The notes under the pieces were generated by a model that did no database searches, was not told the DNA's origin, and saw only the letters and a program-made list of their open reading frames with translations. Below, one piece after another: positions 1 to 10,518 of a stretch of 64,000 nucleotides of DNA. The stretch comes from Pararhizobium sp. YC-54 (GTDB lineage: Bacteria > Pseudomonadota > Alphaproteobacteria > Rhizobiales > Rhizobiaceae), in assembly GCF_025847205.1 (NCBI RefSeq), contig NZ_JAOYTH010000006.1, positions 62,001 to 126,000 on the forward strand. The letters are read 5' to 3'. Each line of letters opens with the position of its first letter. Position 1 is the first letter of the stretch. The translations under genes were made by a program, and so were the position numbers.

Positions 1-441
1 GACCTGCCGGGCAGCAAGCTTGTCGTCGGCGATGGGCCTGACCTTGCCGGCTTGCGGCAGCGTTATCCGGATGTGCATTTCCTCGGCAAACGCCTGGGCA
101 CGGAACTGGCGGCGATCTATGCGTCGGCAGATGTCTTCGTTTTTCCCAGCCGGGTCGATACATTCGGCAACGTCATCCTGGAAGCGCTCGCCAGCGGCTG
201 CCCGGTTGCCGCGTTTCCGGTCACGGCTCCGAAGGATATTCTGGGCGATGGCGGCGGCGTGCTGTCGGCCGATCTGCGCCAGGCAGCCCTTGATGCGCTG
301 ACACTGTCGCGGGAGGATGCGCGCCAGAAGGCACTGACCTTCAGCTGGAGCGAATGCGCCCGGCAGTTTCTGTCCAACCTCGCAGGAGTACCCCGCAGCG
401 CCTTTGCCGGGCGTGGCCGGAACCTGAGGCCTGCTGCTTAA
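1..441 (+). CDS. Glycosyltransferase family 4-type protein, C-terminal part (5' end outside window)
   Basis: The frame is open from base 1, so only the last 146 residues are visible. They form the second Rossmann half of a GT-B fold glycosyltransferase: VVGDGP, then FLGKR, YASADVFVFPSRVDTFGNV and ILEALASGCPV, which holds the two spaced acidic residues of the EX7E donor-binding motif. In this family the half binds the nucleotide-sugar donor, as in mannosyl- or glucosyltransferases that build glycolipids and polysaccharides. Donor and acceptor cannot be read from this fragment. The PVTAPKDIL stretch resembles GDP-mannose-dependent monoglycosyltransferases, but this is only a lead. The next gene downstream (RTX protein) probably arrived separately. 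Confidence 0.85.
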   Translation, partial: DLPGSKLVVGDGPDLAGLRQRYPDVHFLGKRLGTELAAIYASADVFVFPSRVDTFGNVILEALASGCPVAAFPVTAPKDILGDGGGVLSADLRQAALDALTLSREDARQKALTFSWSECARQFLSNLAGVPRSAFAGRGRNLRPAA

Positions 442-469
442 TCGATCAGAATGGCGGGGAGAAACCCAA

Positions 470-528
470 AGCCCGATCTCGCAGCACCACGGCGGGTTCG
501 CCCCTGCCCGCGAGACGGTGACGGCGGT
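470..528 (-). pseudogene. Remnant of the 3' end of a fructokinase gene
   Basis: These roughly 59 bases match bases 4999-5057, the 3' end of frk, in the same orientation, with about six substitutions by eye. Read on the minus strand they give SRAGANPPWCCEIGL, against SRAGANPPWSYEIGL in the intact gene. The stop codon is lost and nothing upstream resembles frk, so it is a fragment. The rest of the 442-735 interval shows no gene; it presumably carries the promoter of the RTX gene. See the finding on the flanking repeats. Confidence 0.7.
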
Positions 529-735
529 CCCTGCGTCCGCAGGGCGCAGATCGCCTTCCGAGGAAAGCCACCGCTTAACCTGTAGAACATTCCCGGTCGT
601 GCGTACCCCACTTGAGGGATGCCGCTGCGTTCAAAAGTCCGTAAAGGCTGGGGGGAGAGGTCGATTCGCGTGACATAAGTGCGTCTTTCGCAAGCCTCCG
701 CCATCAGGAAAGTCCAGCTTCGGAACGGAAAGACA

Positions 736-3700
736 ATGGCCACCATCAACGGCGACGACACCCCCAATACTCTGCAAGGCACATCTGCCGACGACGTCAT
801 CAATGGCCTCGGGGGACTCGACTTCATTTATGGTCTTGCCGGCAATGACGTTATCAATGGCGGCGACGGCGACGACAGGCTCTACGGCGGAGCCAACGGA
901 TCCGGCGCCAGCGGGGCAGATACCCTCTCCGGCGGCTTGGGCAACGACCAGATTTATGGAGAGGATGGCGACGATACCATCAACGGCGATGACGGCGATG
1001 ACTCTCTCAATGGTGGACTTGGTGCCGATCTTTTGATCGGCGGCCTGGGGAATGACGGCATTGGTGGCGACGACGGCAACGACACTATGTATGGCGATGA
1101 CGGGAACGACTCGTTGCAGGGCGGGATGGGCGCGGACATGCTGAACGGCGGCATGGGCAACGACAACATGAACGGCGGTGACGGCAGCGACACCCTCAAT
1201 GGCGATGACGGCGACGACGGCATTTATGGCGGGCTTGATGCGGACAATCTGTATGGCGGGCTGGGCAATGATGCCCTCTCCGGGGACGACGGTAGCGATA
1301 CCCTCGACGGGGGAGAAGGCAACGACTTCCTCTTTGGCGGCACTGGCACGGACACCCTTTACGGAAGCCTGGGCAAAGACAAGATTTCCGGTCAGGCCGG
1401 AGACGACAACATCGACGGCGGCGATGGCGACGACGAAATTTGGGGGGGTAGCAGCGGAACGGATGCCAGTGGCGCGGATACCCTCTTCGGCGGGCTCGGC
1501 AACGATTCGATTTACGGCAACGACGGCGACGACGTTATCAATGGCGGCGACGGAAACGATGTTCTCTATGGTGATTATTGGGACGTTGAATCGACCGGCA
1601 ACGATACGATCAATGGCGGCGACGGCGATGATGTCATTAACGGCCAGAGGGGCGCGGATATCCTTTCCGGAGGTCTGGGCAACGACATACTCTATGGCGA
1701 GGAGGGCGACGATGTAATTGACGGCGACGATGGAGATGACGAGCTTCAGGGCGGGGATGGCGCGGATATTCTGTCGGGTGGCTGGGGCAGTGACGTGCTC
1801 TACGGTCAGAACGGCGATGACGCGATCGGCGGCGGCGATGGCAACGACACGATCTACGGCCTGGAGGGGAACGACGACGCCGATGGTGGCGATGGCAACG
1901 ACAAAATCTACGGTGGAAACGGCGCAGATACCCTGTCCGGCGGCGTGGGAAATGATCAGGTCCATGGCGAGAACGGTGACGATACGATTTACGGCCTGGG
2001 TGGCGACGACATTCTCGGTGGCTACGAGGGCGACGACATCATAGATGGCGGCGACGGCAATGATATGATTTCCGGCGGCAACTTCGGTTCGAACTACGGC
2101 GGCGCCGACATTCTGAATGGCGGAGATGGAAACGACACAGTCTTTGGCGAGGCGGGCGACGACACCATCAGTGGAGGAAATGGAAACGACGCCCTTTATG
2201 GCGATAGCATCAACTATAGCGTCAACGGAAACGACATCATCGATGGTGGCGATGGCAACGACACCATTGACGGCGGTTTGGGGACAAATGGCCTGACGGG
2301 GGGCCTCGGCGACGACCGGTTCAACGTGACCGCGAATTCCATGAATACGATAGACGGCGGCCTGGGCGATGACTTGATCGTCGTCTCGGCCGCGTCCACC
2401 AATGCCATCGACGGCGGTGTGGGAAGCGATATCCTTCGCGTCGGCGATGACGTGGCCGCGTCCTTCAACGTCCAAAACCTTGAAATTCTCGAAGCCGGGC
2501 GCTTGACGGCGACCGCCGACATCTTCAACGCGTTTGCGACAATCCGCGACCGCCCAACGGCCTACCCAGCCTATTCAAGCAGCCTTCGCCTCACGCTTGC
2601 CTCGGCCGGCGATGTCACCTTCAAATTCGGCGACAGCCCATACGGCGGCCAGTCGGTCACCGGCAGCAGCGGCAGCGACCGAATCGATTTTGTGATGACG
2701 TCATCAGGCGGCGTCTCCGTCAGCGCCAGCGATGGCGATGACGTCGTCACCGCGACCTCCGGCTCCGACTATGTGGATGGCGGGAACGGCAACGATACCC
2801 TCGACGGAGGCGCGGGGAATGACACCCTCTCCGGCGCGAACGGCGACGACAGCATCGATGGCGGTGATGGTCACGACCGCCTGTCCGGCGGCGGCGGTGT
2901 CAACATCCTGAACGGCGAGGCTGGCGAGGATCACTTCGTACTCGAAAGCGGCACCGATTTCATCGATGGTGGGGATGGCTACGATTATGTCGCCCTGAAC
3001 GTCTCGGCCAGCACATTGAACTGGACAATCGATTTCAACAAGGCGGCGGAGATCCAGGAACTGGCAAACGGATCGACCATCGTCAACGTCGAAAGAGCCG
3101 AATGGCTTTATTTCGGCTCGGGAAATGACACGATCACCGGTGCCGCCATAGGTGGCACCGGTGAGACGTTTCGAATGGGTGCCGGCAACGATATTCTTGA
3201 CGGCGGCGCGGGCCAAGACCAGCTCTTTGGCGAGGCCGGCGATGACATCATCTACAGCCGTCTCGGCGAAGGCACCGACCTTATCGACGGCGGCACCGGA
3301 ACGGATTTTGCTTTCGTCGACCGGTCGTCGGCAACACGTTCGTTTGTGCTCGACCTCGGCGATCCCACTCTGACGTCCAGTCTCGGCGACGGCACGACGA
3401 TCGTTCTGGTCGAGCGCATCGAGTTCCTCGCCGGCAGCGGCAATGATCAGTTGACGGGGGGCGCTCTTGCTGACGCCCTGTCCGGGGCGACCGGACGCGA
3501 CCTGATCGATGGCGGCGCTGGCGATGATGCTATCGATGGCGGAGACGGTACCGACATTCTTGACGGCAGCAACGGCAACGACGCCATCCTTGGCGGCGCC
3601 GGCATCGACATTATCGACGGCGGAGATGGTGACGATACGATCGACGGCGGCAGCGAGGCCGACGCCGCCAATGGCGGCCTGGGAAATGATACGATACTGG

Positions 3701-4950
3701 GTGGTGCGGGTGCGGACAATCTCGCCGGCAACGCCGGCAACGACACGATCAATGGCGGCGCCGGTATCGACCTGATGGAAGGCGGACTTGGCAACGACAT
3801 CTTTGTCGTCGATCATGTGCGCGACGCAATTTTTGAGAACACCGGCGAAGGCACGGACACGGTTCAGAGTTCCGTCAGCCTGACGCTCGACGACAGTCTC
3901 GAAAACCTTGCCCTTCTTGGCAGCGGCGCGCTCAGTGGTACAGGCAATGCGGCGGCCAATAGCCTCACCGGCAATTCCGGCGCCAACACCCTCAACGGTG
4001 GTGCGGGCAATGATACACTGGCCGGAGCCGCCGGGAATGACGTGCTGGACGGTGGAACCGCAACGGACCTACTGAAAGGTGGTCTGGGCAACGACGTCTA
4101 TATCGTTGACGCCGCCGGCGATACCACCGTCGAACTCACAGGCGAAGGAACCGACACGGTTCAGGCATCGCTCAACTGGATACTCGCCAACAATGTCGAG
4201 ACGCTCGTTCTCGTCGGCTCCGCTGCCCTTAAGGGTACCGGCAATGCGGCTGCCAACAGCCTGACCGGCAATTCCGGCGCCAACACACTCAACGGCGGCG
4301 CGGGCAACGATACACTGGCCGGAGCCGCCGGGAATGACGTGCTTGATGGCGGGACCGGAACGGACGTACTGAAAGGTGGTCTGGGCAACGACGTCTATAT
4401 CGTTGACGCCGCCGGCGATACCACCGTCGAACTCACAGGCGAAGGAACCGACACGGTTCAGGCATCGCTCAACTGGATACTCGCCAACAATGTCGAGACG
4501 CTCGTTCTCGTCGGCTCCGCTGCCCTTAAGGGTACCGGCAATGCGGCTGCCAACAGCCTGACCGGCAATTCCGGCGCCAATGTCCTGAACGGCGCAGCTG
4601 GAAACGATACGTTGAGTGGCGGCGCGGGCAACGACACATTCCTGTTCAACACGGTATTGAGCGCCTCCACGAATGTCGACAAGATCAGCGACATGAATGT
4701 CGTCAACGATACGATCCAGCTGGAAAACGCAATCTTTTCGGGGCTGTCTGTGCCGGGATTTCTAGCTGCCGGCGCCTTTGTCAAAAACACCTCCGGCACC
4801 GCCCAGGACGCCGGCGACCGCATCGTTTACGAAACCGACACCGGCAAACTGTTCTACGACGCCGATGGCAGCGGTGCAGGCAAGCAGGTGCAGTTTGCCG
4901 AGCTCACCGCAAACCTCGCCTTGACCCAGGCCGATTTCCTGATCGTTTGA
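736..4950 (+). CDS. Large secreted RTX (hemolysin-type calcium-binding repeat) protein
   Basis: This 1404-aa protein is mostly glycine/aspartate nonapeptides of the GGxGxDxUx type, which fold into calcium-loaded beta-rolls outside the cell. Repeats fill about residues 10-540 and 690-760, a non-repeat insert lies near 540-690, and repeats resume to the C terminus. The last 60 residues ([18 protein letters not shown] ... ADFLIV) look like the uncleaved C-terminal signal of type I secretion substrates. No catalytic domain is visible, so adhesin, matrix or surface-layer roles are the likely options. I chose ATG 736, which is preceded by GGAAAG; an in-frame ATG lies at 679 without a convincing ribosome site. 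No ABC/HlyD/TolC exporter genes are nearby. Three related 99-residue units lie near the C terminus. Confidence 0.9.
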   Translation: MATINGDDTPNTLQGTSADDVINGLGGLDFIYGLAGNDVINGGDGDDRLYGGANGSGASGADTLSGGLGNDQIYGEDGDDTINGDDGDDSLNGGLGADLLIGGLGNDGIGGDDGNDTMYGDDGNDSLQGGMGADMLNGGMGNDNMNGGDGSDTLNGDDGDDGIYGGLDADNLYGGLGNDALSGDDGSDTLDGGEGNDFLFGGTGTDTLYGSLGKDKISGQAGDDNIDGGDGDDEIWGGSSGTDASGADTLFGGLGNDSIYGNDGDDVINGGDGNDVLYGDYWDVESTGNDTINGGDGDDVINGQRGADILSGGLGNDILYGEEGDDVIDGDDGDDELQGGDGADILSGGWGSDVLYGQNGDDAIGGGDGNDTIYGLEGNDDADGGDGNDKIYGGNGADTLSGGVGNDQVHGENGDDTIYGLGGDDILGGYEGDDIIDGGDGNDMISGGNFGSNYGGADILNGGDGNDTVFGEAGDDTISGGNGNDALYGDSINYSVNGNDIIDGGDGNDTIDGGLGTNGLTGGLGDDRFNVTANSMNTIDGGLGDDLIVVSAASTNAIDGGVGSDILRVGDDVAASFNVQNLEILEAGRLTATADIFNAFATIRDRPTAYPAYSSSLRLTLASAGDVTFKFGDSPYGGQSVTGSSGSDRIDFVMTSSGGVSVSASDGDDVVTATSGSDYVDGGNGNDTLDGGAGNDTLSGANGDDSIDGGDGHDRLSGGGGVNILNGEAGEDHFVLESGTDFIDGGDGYDYVALNVSASTLNWTIDFNKAAEIQELANGSTIVNVERAEWLYFGSGNDTITGAAIGGTGETFRMGAGNDILDGGAGQDQLFGEAGDDIIYSRLGEGTDLIDGGTGTDFAFVDRSSATRSFVLDLGDPTLTSSLGDGTTIVLVERIEFLAGSGNDQLTGGALADALSGATGRDLIDGGAGDDAIDGGDGTDILDGSNGNDAILGGAGIDIIDGGDGDDTIDGGSEADAANGGLGNDTILGGAGADNLAGNAGNDTINGGAGIDLMEGGLGNDIFVVDHVRDAIFENTGEGTDTVQSSVSLTLDDSLENLALLGSGALSGTGNAAANSLTGNSGANTLNGGAGNDTLAGAAGNDVLDGGTATDLLKGGLGNDVYIVDAAGDTTVELTGEGTDTVQASLNWILANNVETLVLVGSAALKGTGNAAANSLTGNSGANTLNGGAGNDTLAGAAGNDVLDGGTGTDVLKGGLGNDVYIVDAAGDTTVELTGEGTDTVQASLNWILANNVETLVLVGSAALKGTGNAAANSLTGNSGANVLNGAAGNDTLSGGAGNDTFLFNTVLSASTNVDKISDMNVVNDTIQLENAIFSGLSVPGFLAAGAFVKNTSGTAQDAGDRIVYETDTGKLFYDADGSGAGKQVQFAELTANLALTQADFLIV
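4070..4580 (+). repeat. 297-bp tandem duplication inside the RTX gene
   Basis: Bases 4070-4283 recur identically, by eye, at 4367-4580, a period of 297 bp or 99 codons. A more diverged unit begins 297 bp earlier, near 3784. Each unit encodes a [17 protein letters not shown] segment followed by RTX nonapeptides. Identity at synonymous sites implies a very recent duplication or gene conversion. Confidence 0.95.
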
Positions 4951-4953
4951 GCT

Positions 4954-4990
4954 GCAATGCCAAGTCTCGATGATAGAGACTTGGCATTGC
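4954..4990. terminator. Bidirectional terminator hairpin
   Basis: GCAATGCCAAGTCTC and GAGACTTGGCATTGC form a perfect 15-bp stem with loop GATGATA. It lies four bases after the RTX stop and five bases beyond the frk stop on the other strand, so it can end both transcripts. A T-tract is weak. The same core recurs at 58936-58966. Confidence 0.75.
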
Positions 4991-4994
4991 CCGC

Positions 4995-5921
4995 TTACAG
5001 CCCGATCTCGTAGCTCCATGGCGGGTTTGCCCCTGCCCGCGAGACGGTGATGGCGGCGGCCTTTGCACCAAGCGCCAGCGCATCGCGGACGGCCTGTTCG
5101 CTGAGCGTAGCAACGTGTTCCTTGGTCAACAGATTGTTCATCTTCAGCGAGGCGAGAATGCCCGCGTCGAACGTATCGCCCGCGCCGACGGTATCGACGA
5201 CATCGACCTTTTCGCCCGGCACCGACACCTTGCCGCGCGCCGTATAACCATCGGCCCCTTCGGCGCCCTTGGTGATGACGACGAGTTTCGGGCCACGCTT
5301 GAGCCACTTGGCCACCAGTTCGTCATGCGTGCCCTCTTCGCCGAACCAGTCGAGATCCTCGTCGGAGAACTTGACGATGTCGGACATCGCCGCCATGCGC
5401 AGCATGCGGGCCTTGTGGGCGTCTGCATCCTTGATGAAACCGGGACGGATATTCGGATCGAAGGAGATCACCCGCTTCTGATGTTCGCGTGTCATCAGTG
5501 CTTCGTAAGTGGAACCGCACGGTTCGGGGATCAGGCTGATGGCGCCGAAATGCAGCGCTTCGCAGAAATCGCCAAGCGCCGGCAGGTGCTCCTTGGTGAT
5601 CATCCGCCCGGCGGTATTCTCATCGAAGAAGGCATAGGTTGCCGAACCGTTGACGAGCTTGACGAAGGCGACGGTGGTGTGCAGCGACAGGTTCGCGCAG
5701 GGGCCGAAATCGACATTGCTGGATTTCAGCGTGTCGCGCAGCATATCGCCAAACATGTCGTCGGAGAGGCCGGTGAAGAAACCGGTAGGGATGCCAAGGC
5801 GCCCGAGGGCGATTGCCGTGTTGAAGATCGCACCGCCGGAATAGGGCGCAAATGCCACCTCGCCTGACGCCGTCTGGCGCGGCAGCATGTCGATCAGGGC
5901 TTCCCCACAGCAAACGATCAT
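4995..5921 (-). CDS. frk: Fructokinase (PfkB family)
   Basis: The 308-aa protein is a PfkB/ribokinase-fold sugar kinase that transfers phosphate from ATP to a sugar, here probably fructose to fructose-6-phosphate. Visible marks are the N-terminal GEALIDMLP, the substrate-site GGAIFNTAIALGRLG, and the second PfkB signature DTVGAGDTFDAGIL, whose Asp is the catalytic base. Length is normal for the family. GGGGAGGA precedes ATG 5921 at good spacing. It lies about 4 kb from the frc fructose transporter and is transcribed in the same direction, which supports fructose as substrate. A piece of its 3' end is duplicated at 470-528. Other PfkB specificities cannot be excluded. Confidence 0.85.
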   Translation of the reverse strand: MIVCCGEALIDMLPRQTASGEVAFAPYSGGAIFNTAIALGRLGIPTGFFTGLSDDMFGDMLRDTLKSSNVDFGPCANLSLHTTVAFVKLVNGSATYAFFDENTAGRMITKEHLPALGDFCEALHFGAISLIPEPCGSTYEALMTREHQKRVISFDPNIRPGFIKDADAHKARMLRMAAMSDIVKFSDEDLDWFGEEGTHDELVAKWLKRGPKLVVITKGAEGADGYTARGKVSVPGEKVDVVDTVGAGDTFDAGILASLKMNNLLTKEHVATLSEQAVRDALALGAKAAAITVSRAGANPPWSYEIGL

Positions 5922-5995
5922 GGCGACGTCCTCCCCTTCATTGATTGCATTTCAATCGATTTAAGACAAACCGCGCCAGAATTCCAGCACTGTTT

Positions 5996-6694
5996 TCAGG
6001 CCGGTGCGAGTTCGCTGACGCCGCCATTGCGGCCGGACCATTCGAGCGGCGCATTGAGGAAGGCCTCGACCTCGAACAGCGTCTTTTCATCGAACAGTTT
6101 CTGCGTCTTGGCGACGGCCAGAACATCGCGCCATGTGGCGATATTGTGCAGCGTCACGCCCTTGTCCTGCATCTCTGCGCGGGCTTTGGGGAAGATATCG
6201 TAGTAGAACAGGGCAATGCCGTGATCGACCACGCCGCCGGCTGCGCGGATGGCGTCGATGAACTTGAACATCGAGCCGCCGGCCGTCGTCAGGTCCTCGA
6301 TGACGAGGACACGGGCGCCTTCCGGCATATGGCCTTCGATCTGCGCATTGCGGCCGTGGCCCTTCGGGGCCTTGCGGACATAGATCATCGGCAGCGCCAG
6401 GCGCTCGGCCAGCATCGCGGCGAAGGGAATGCCCGCCGTCTCGCCGCCGGCGATGACATCGAACTGCTCGAAACCGGCTTCACGCAACACGGTGGCTGCG
6501 GCAAAATCCATCACCGCCGAGCGGATGCGTGGATAGGAGATCAGCTTGCGGCAATCGATATAGACCGGACTCGCCATGCCGGACGCCAGCTTGTAGGGCT
6601 TATCGGCACTGAAATGCACCGCCTTGATTTCCCACAGCATCTTGGCGACGAGTTCGGCCATCACGGCCTTGTCGGGAAAGGATGTCTGGATCAT
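5996..6694 (-). CDS. pyrE: Orotate phosphoribosyltransferase
   Basis: The enzyme joins orotate and PRPP to give orotidine-5'-phosphate in de novo pyrimidine synthesis. The 232-aa product has the type I phosphoribosyltransferase PRPP loop [15 protein letters not shown] and the conserved [10 protein letters not shown] segment of PyrE. It is upstream of frk on the same strand (74 bp gap). pyrC lies about 1.2 kb further upstream, with two unrelated small genes between them. Confidence 0.93.
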   Translation of the reverse strand: MIQTSFPDKAVMAELVAKMLWEIKAVHFSADKPYKLASGMASPVYIDCRKLISYPRIRSAVMDFAAATVLREAGFEQFDVIAGGETAGIPFAAMLAERLALPMIYVRKAPKGHGRNAQIEGHMPEGARVLVIEDLTTAGGSMFKFIDAIRAAGGVVDHGIALFYYDIFPKARAEMQDKGVTLHNIATWRDVLAVAKTQKLFDEKTLFEVEAFLNAPLEWSGRNGGVSELAPA

Positions 6695-6806
6695 CGGCGG
6701 GGCTCCTGCAGCTCTGGATTTTTGTCACCCGCCGAATAGCAGGTCGGGGCCTGCAATGCCAGAGCTTGAAGGCGCGGCGGAAGGGGTTCTCCAGCCGCGC
6801 AGAACG

Positions 6807-7358
6807 CTATTTCTTCTGGCAGAAGGCGATGCGGTTGCTGAAGGGATCGATCACCGTGACCTCAAGTCCCCATGGCGCTTCCTCGATGCCGGGCTTCATG
6901 TAGCGGTAGTCCTTGCCCGCCAGTTCGAGCTGCAGCGCGACGGCATCCTCGATCCAGACGAACGCCTTTGCGCCTGGGCTTGCATCACCCGCATGCTCGC
7001 TGAGATGGAGGATCATGCCCTCGCGCGAAACCTGGGCATAGAGCGGAAAGTTGTCACCGAAGCGATGTTCCCAATCGAGCGTGAAGCCGAGGAAACCGCA
7101 ATAGAATTCCATTGCCTTGGCCACATCGAAAATGCGGAAGATCGGGATCGGCGGCTTGATGCCGGTGGCGCCTGCGGAGGTGCCTGGCGCCTTCTCCGCA
7201 GCGTCGATCTTGGCGGACAGGATATTCCACTGATCGTAGCCGAACTGAGCGGCAACGATCTCGAGGGCTTCACTGTGCGTGAGAGTTGTATTCCGATCGG
7301 CGAAAGCCTGTTTCAGGACCTTGGCCATGAGTTTTGCATCGCGAAAATCGCGCATCAT
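6807..7358 (-). CDS. Glyoxalase/bleomycin-resistance superfamily (VOC) protein
   Basis: Residues from about 70 to the end carry a VOC-fold module: IPIFRIFDVAKAMEFYCGFLGF near its start and GLEVTVIDPFSNRIAFCQ at its end, as in bleomycin-resistance-like proteins. An extra helical region of about 60 residues precedes it (LTHSEALEIVAAQFGYDQWN), a combination seen in some glyoxalase-superfamily proteins. The substrate cannot be predicted. I start at ATG 7358 because GGAGGATGAA lies just before it; the frame extends upstream to 7511 without support. The protein is 183 aa and sits alone between pyrE and a DUF805 gene. Confidence 0.7.
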   Translation of the reverse strand: MMRDFRDAKLMAKVLKQAFADRNTTLTHSEALEIVAAQFGYDQWNILSAKIDAAEKAPGTSAGATGIKPPIPIFRIFDVAKAMEFYCGFLGFTLDWEHRFGDNFPLYAQVSREGMILHLSEHAGDASPGAKAFVWIEDAVALQLELAGKDYRYMKPGIEEAPWGLEVTVIDPFSNRIAFCQKK

Positions 7359-7560
7359 TTCATCCTCCGGATGGCGGCGAACAGGAAGATCAGTGCCCGC
7401 TCTGCTGACCCGTTCGCCATCAACGCCAAAGGCAAGGATGAGGAAGGTAAAGGATGCATTCACCATCGTGCCAAAGCACTGCGGGACGGCTGGCCGCATC
7501 CGGCCAACCAAAGGGATAGGCTATGTTTTTGCACCGATCAAGCCGGTTCGCCGTTTTCGA

Positions 7561-7890
7561 TCAGGCGGCCGGTGCTGGACCATACTCGTTGTCGCCGGGT
7601 GTGCCGGGCGTTGCGTAGAAAATGATCAGCACGACAAGGCCAATGATCGTGAGAGCGATCAGTACCCACCAGCCGGTCCTGTCGGTATCGTGCAGACGGC
7701 GAACGGCAACGCCAAGGCCTGGCAGCAGTAGCGCCAGCCCGGCCGCGATGCTGAAAAGCTCGATGCCGATAGTCGCATCGACAATCGTCGCAGCTATCGC
7801 AACGATGACATTGAACAGCGCGAACCACCAGAATTCCGAGCGGCTCGCTCGGCCGCTAAAGACGGCGTCCCACAGGCACCGATGTAACAA
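7561..7890 (-). CDS. DUF805 small membrane protein
   Basis: The 109-aa product matches the DUF805 pattern: FSGRASRSEFWWF at the N-terminal end, three or so hydrophobic helices, AVRRLHDTDRTGWW in the middle and GTPGDNEYGPAP at the end. It is an inner-membrane protein of unknown function. The frame has an upstream TGA, and the only plausible start is TTG at 7890, which gives the normal family length. A second, more diverged DUF805 gene lies at 51548-51886. Confidence 0.75.
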   Translation of the reverse strand: MLHRCLWDAVFSGRASRSEFWWFALFNVIVAIAATIVDATIGIELFSIAAGLALLLPGLGVAVRRLHDTDRTGWWVLIALTIIGLVVLIIFYATPGTPGDNEYGPAPAA

Positions 7891-7942
7891 AGAGAATATT
7901 CACAAACGCCGATTGAAAGAAGCGCTTTGTTTCCGTGGAAAT

Positions 7943-9001
7943 TCAGCGCTCCGCGACGGCCCAGTGCAGCGGGAACATCGGATCAAACACCGTCACCGTG
8001 CCTGCCTCCGTCTCGATCTTCTCCGGAAATGTCACAACTTCCGCCTGCTTGCGCAGCGTGATCGTCTCCTCGTTGACCGGCAGGCCGTACCAGGCCGGGC
8101 CATTCAGCGATGTGAAGGCTTCCAGCCTATCCAGCGCATTCTCCTGCTCGAACACATGGGCAAGGCAGCTCATCGTGTTGATCGAGGTGTAGATGCCGGC
8201 GCAGCCGCAGGCGCATTCCTTCAACGGATCCACATGCGGGGCGGAATCGGTGCCGAGGAAGAAGCGGCCGTCGCCCGACGTCGCCGCAGCCCGTAGCGCG
8301 AGGCGATGCAATTCGCGCTTGGCGACCGGCAGGCAGTAATAATGCGGGCGAATGCCGCCGACCAGGATGGCGTTGCGGTTGATGATCAGATGATGGGTGG
8401 TGATCGATCCCGCGAGATTGGCCTTGGCGGACTTGATGTAGTCGATGCCGTCCTTGGTGGTGACATGCTCCATCGTCACCCTCAATTCCGGCAGGCGGGC
8501 ACGCAACGGTTCAAGCACCGTTTCGATGAAGACGGCTTCGCGATCGAAGATATCGACGTCTGGCGTGGTGACTTCGCCGTGGACACAGAGCGGCAGGCCG
8601 ATCTTGGCCATGCGCTCCAAGACCGGCATGGCATTTTCGAAATTGCGCACGCCGCCATGCGAATTGGTGGTGGCGCCGGCCGGATAGAGTTTGACCGCCT
8701 TGATCAGGCCGCTTGAATGACCGGCTTCGACATCGTCCGGGTTGGTGCCTTCGGTCAGATAGAGCGTCATCAGCGGCTCGAAACGATCGCCCTTCGGCAG
8801 CGCCGCCATGATGCGTTCACGATAGGCCGTGGCATCGGCGGTGGTCACCACCGGCGGCACGAGATTGGGCATGATGATGGCGCGGGCGAAGTGGCGGCTG
8901 GTATCGCCGATCACACCCTTGAGCACATCGCCGTCACGCAGGTGCAGATGCCAGTCGTCGGGGCGGCGGATTTTCAGTTCGGTGACGGACTGTGGGCTCA
9001 T
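7943..9001 (-). CDS. pyrC: Dihydroorotase
   Basis: The zinc enzyme cyclises carbamoyl-aspartate to dihydroorotate in pyrimidine synthesis. At 352 aa it is the short class II type. The metal-binding HLH is at residues 18-20, the carbamylated-lysine segment reads VKLYPAG, histidine ligands appear in CVHGEVT and MEHVTTK, and the catalytic Asp in LGTDSAPH. I start at ATG 9001, preceded by GGAG; the frame runs upstream to 9049 without need. pyrE lies about 1.2 kb downstream on the same strand. Confidence 0.93.
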   Translation of the reverse strand: MSPQSVTELKIRRPDDWHLHLRDGDVLKGVIGDTSRHFARAIIMPNLVPPVVTTADATAYRERIMAALPKGDRFEPLMTLYLTEGTNPDDVEAGHSSGLIKAVKLYPAGATTNSHGGVRNFENAMPVLERMAKIGLPLCVHGEVTTPDVDIFDREAVFIETVLEPLRARLPELRVTMEHVTTKDGIDYIKSAKANLAGSITTHHLIINRNAILVGGIRPHYYCLPVAKRELHRLALRAAATSGDGRFFLGTDSAPHVDPLKECACGCAGIYTSINTMSCLAHVFEQENALDRLEAFTSLNGPAWYGLPVNEETITLRKQAEVVTFPEKIETEAGTVTVFDPMFPLHWAVAER

Positions 9002-9112
9002 GGCGGATATCTCCAGACGCAATCTTGTCGCGCATGGGTTCCGGGGCATGCGCTGACCGAAGGCTCCGATAGCATCAATGTGTGGCGAAAAACAATGATC
9101 GATTGGCTGATA

Positions 9113-9748
9113 TCAGGCCGTTTCGAAAATCTCGATGGCGATATCGGCCGGCCGCGAATTGTCGAGGATCCGCTTTCCGTTCGGCAGATCGTTACCGTAG
9201 AGCTTCCATTCGATGCCGGCGGCATCCAATCCATGGTGGATCCAGCGCTGCCGTAGCCGCTCTTCCAGAACCGCATAGGGCGGACCGACAAAGATCGACA
9301 GGTCGAACATGCCGTCGAGCCGCGACCAGGGCGCCTCGTTCAGCAACAGGTAATTGCCTTCCGCCAGGATGATCCGCGTCTCAGGCGCCACCGGCCGGGC
9401 CGAAGCGATGGCGATTTCGCGGGACCGGTCGAACACCGGCACGAGAACCTCCTCATCCGCTTTTCGAACCGCCGAAACGATATCGATGAAGGCACGGACG
9501 TCGAAGGTCTCCGGCGCGCCCTTGCGCTTCAAAAGGCCGCGCTGTTCGAGAATGCCGTTGTCGATGTGAAAGCCGTCCATCGGCAGCACGGCGGATTTTT
9601 CGCCGCGCCTGGTCAACTCCTCCTGCAGCGCATCGGCAAGCGTGGATTTGCCGGCCCCGGGAGGGCCGGCAATGGCGACGATGAAGCGAGGCGACTTGCC
9701 TGCCTTCTCGACAATGCTGTCCGCGATGGCGGCAAGCGTCATGGTCAT
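9113..9748 (-). CDS. frcK: P-loop kinase-like protein of the fructose uptake operon
   Basis: This 211-aa protein has a Walker A loop AGPPGAGKSTLAD and resembles the phosphoribulokinase/uridine kinase/pantothenate kinase group (PMDGFHIDN, GNYLLL). In Sinorhizobium meliloti the fourth gene of frcBCAK encodes such a kinase-like protein. Its exact substrate is not established; phosphorylation of the incoming sugar is one idea, although Frk nearby could do that. Its ATG overlaps the frcA stop by four bases (ATGA), so translation is probably coupled. It is the last gene of the operon. Confidence 0.8.
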   Translation of the reverse strand: MTMTLAAIADSIVEKAGKSPRFIVAIAGPPGAGKSTLADALQEELTRRGEKSAVLPMDGFHIDNGILEQRGLLKRKGAPETFDVRAFIDIVSAVRKADEEVLVPVFDRSREIAIASARPVAPETRIILAEGNYLLLNEAPWSRLDGMFDLSIFVGPPYAVLEERLRQRWIHHGLDAAGIEWKLYGNDLPNGKRILDNSRPADIAIEIFETA

Positions 9749-10518
9749 GCGGCGGCGGCCTCCGGCGGCACCTTGGCGCCGGTCATGAAGGCGACGGCAT
9801 CCGACATCGTATAGTCCTTCGGATTGATGACACAGAGGCGTTTGCCAAGCCGGTGGATATGGATGCGGTCCGCCACTTCGAACACATGCGGCATGTTGTG
9901 CGAGATCAAGACGATCGGCAGGCCGCGCTTGCGAACGTCGAGGATGAGCTCGAGAACCTTGCGCGATTCCTTGACGCCGAGTGCCGCGGTCGGCTCGTCA
10001 AGGATGATGACCTTGGAGCCGAAGGCCGCCGCGCGTGCAACCGCAACACCCTGACGCTGGCCGCCCGAGAGCGTCTCCACCGCCTGGTTGATGTTCTGGA
10101 TCGTCATCAGTCCAAGCTCGGAGAGCTTGTCGCGGGCGATCTTGGCCATCTTCGGACGGTCGAGCATGCGAAAGAGCGACCCCATCGGACCGGGTTTGCG
10201 GATTTCGCGGCCGAGGAACATGTTGTCGGCGATCGAGAGCGCCGGCGACAGAGCGAGGTTCTGGTAGACGGTTTCAATGCCGGCCTCACGGGCGTGCAGC
10301 GGCGACCGGAAGCTGACGACCTGGCCCTCAAGCCGGATTTCGCCTTCGTCAGGATGGACAGCGCCGGAAATCGCCTTGATCAGCGAGGACTTTCCGGCGC
10401 CGTTATCGCCGATCACGGCGAGGATTTCGCCAGGATAGAGGTCGAAATCGGACTGGTCCAGAGCGGTGACGCGACCGTAGCGCTTGACAAGACCGCGTGC
10501 GGTGAGAAGGGGTTCCAT
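9745..10518 (-). CDS. frcA: Fructose ABC transporter, ATP-binding subunit
   Basis: The 257-aa ATPase powers sugar uptake through FrcC. It has Walker A GDNGAGKSS, Q-loop region TVYQNLALSP, signature LSGGQRQG and Walker B VIILDEPTAALG. It has a single nucleotide-binding domain, unlike the double-domain RbsA type, as expected for Frc. I start at ATG 10518, which shares one base with the frcC stop (TGATG), indicating translational coupling. The frame continues upstream into frcC, but that extension has no family match. Confidence 0.92.
   Translation of the reverse strand: MEPLLTARGLVKRYGRVTALDQSDFDLYPGEILAVIGDNGAGKSSLIKAISGAVHPDEGEIRLEGQVVSFRSPLHAREAGIETVYQNLALSPALSIADNMFLGREIRKPGPMGSLFRMLDRPKMAKIARDKLSELGLMTIQNINQAVETLSGGQRQGVAVARAAAFGSKVIILDEPTAALGVKESRKVLELILDVRKRGLPIVLISHNMPHVFEVADRIHIHRLGKRLCVINPKDYTMSDAVAFMTGAKVPPEAAAA

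Noticed and set aside
631..3816. Long open frames on the minus strand opposite the RTX gene, rich in valine and alanine
   Set aside because: They mirror the GC-periodic RTX codons in antisense and match no family; the plus-strand reading is unmistakable.
736..4660. Many short tandem repeats, considered as a CRISPR array
   Set aside because: The repeats are coding RTX nonapeptides with no fixed spacer length and no cas genes.
7359..7511. N-terminal extension of the glyoxalase-fold gene
   Set aside because: A strong ribosome site marks the internal ATG at 7358 and the extension is unlike the family.
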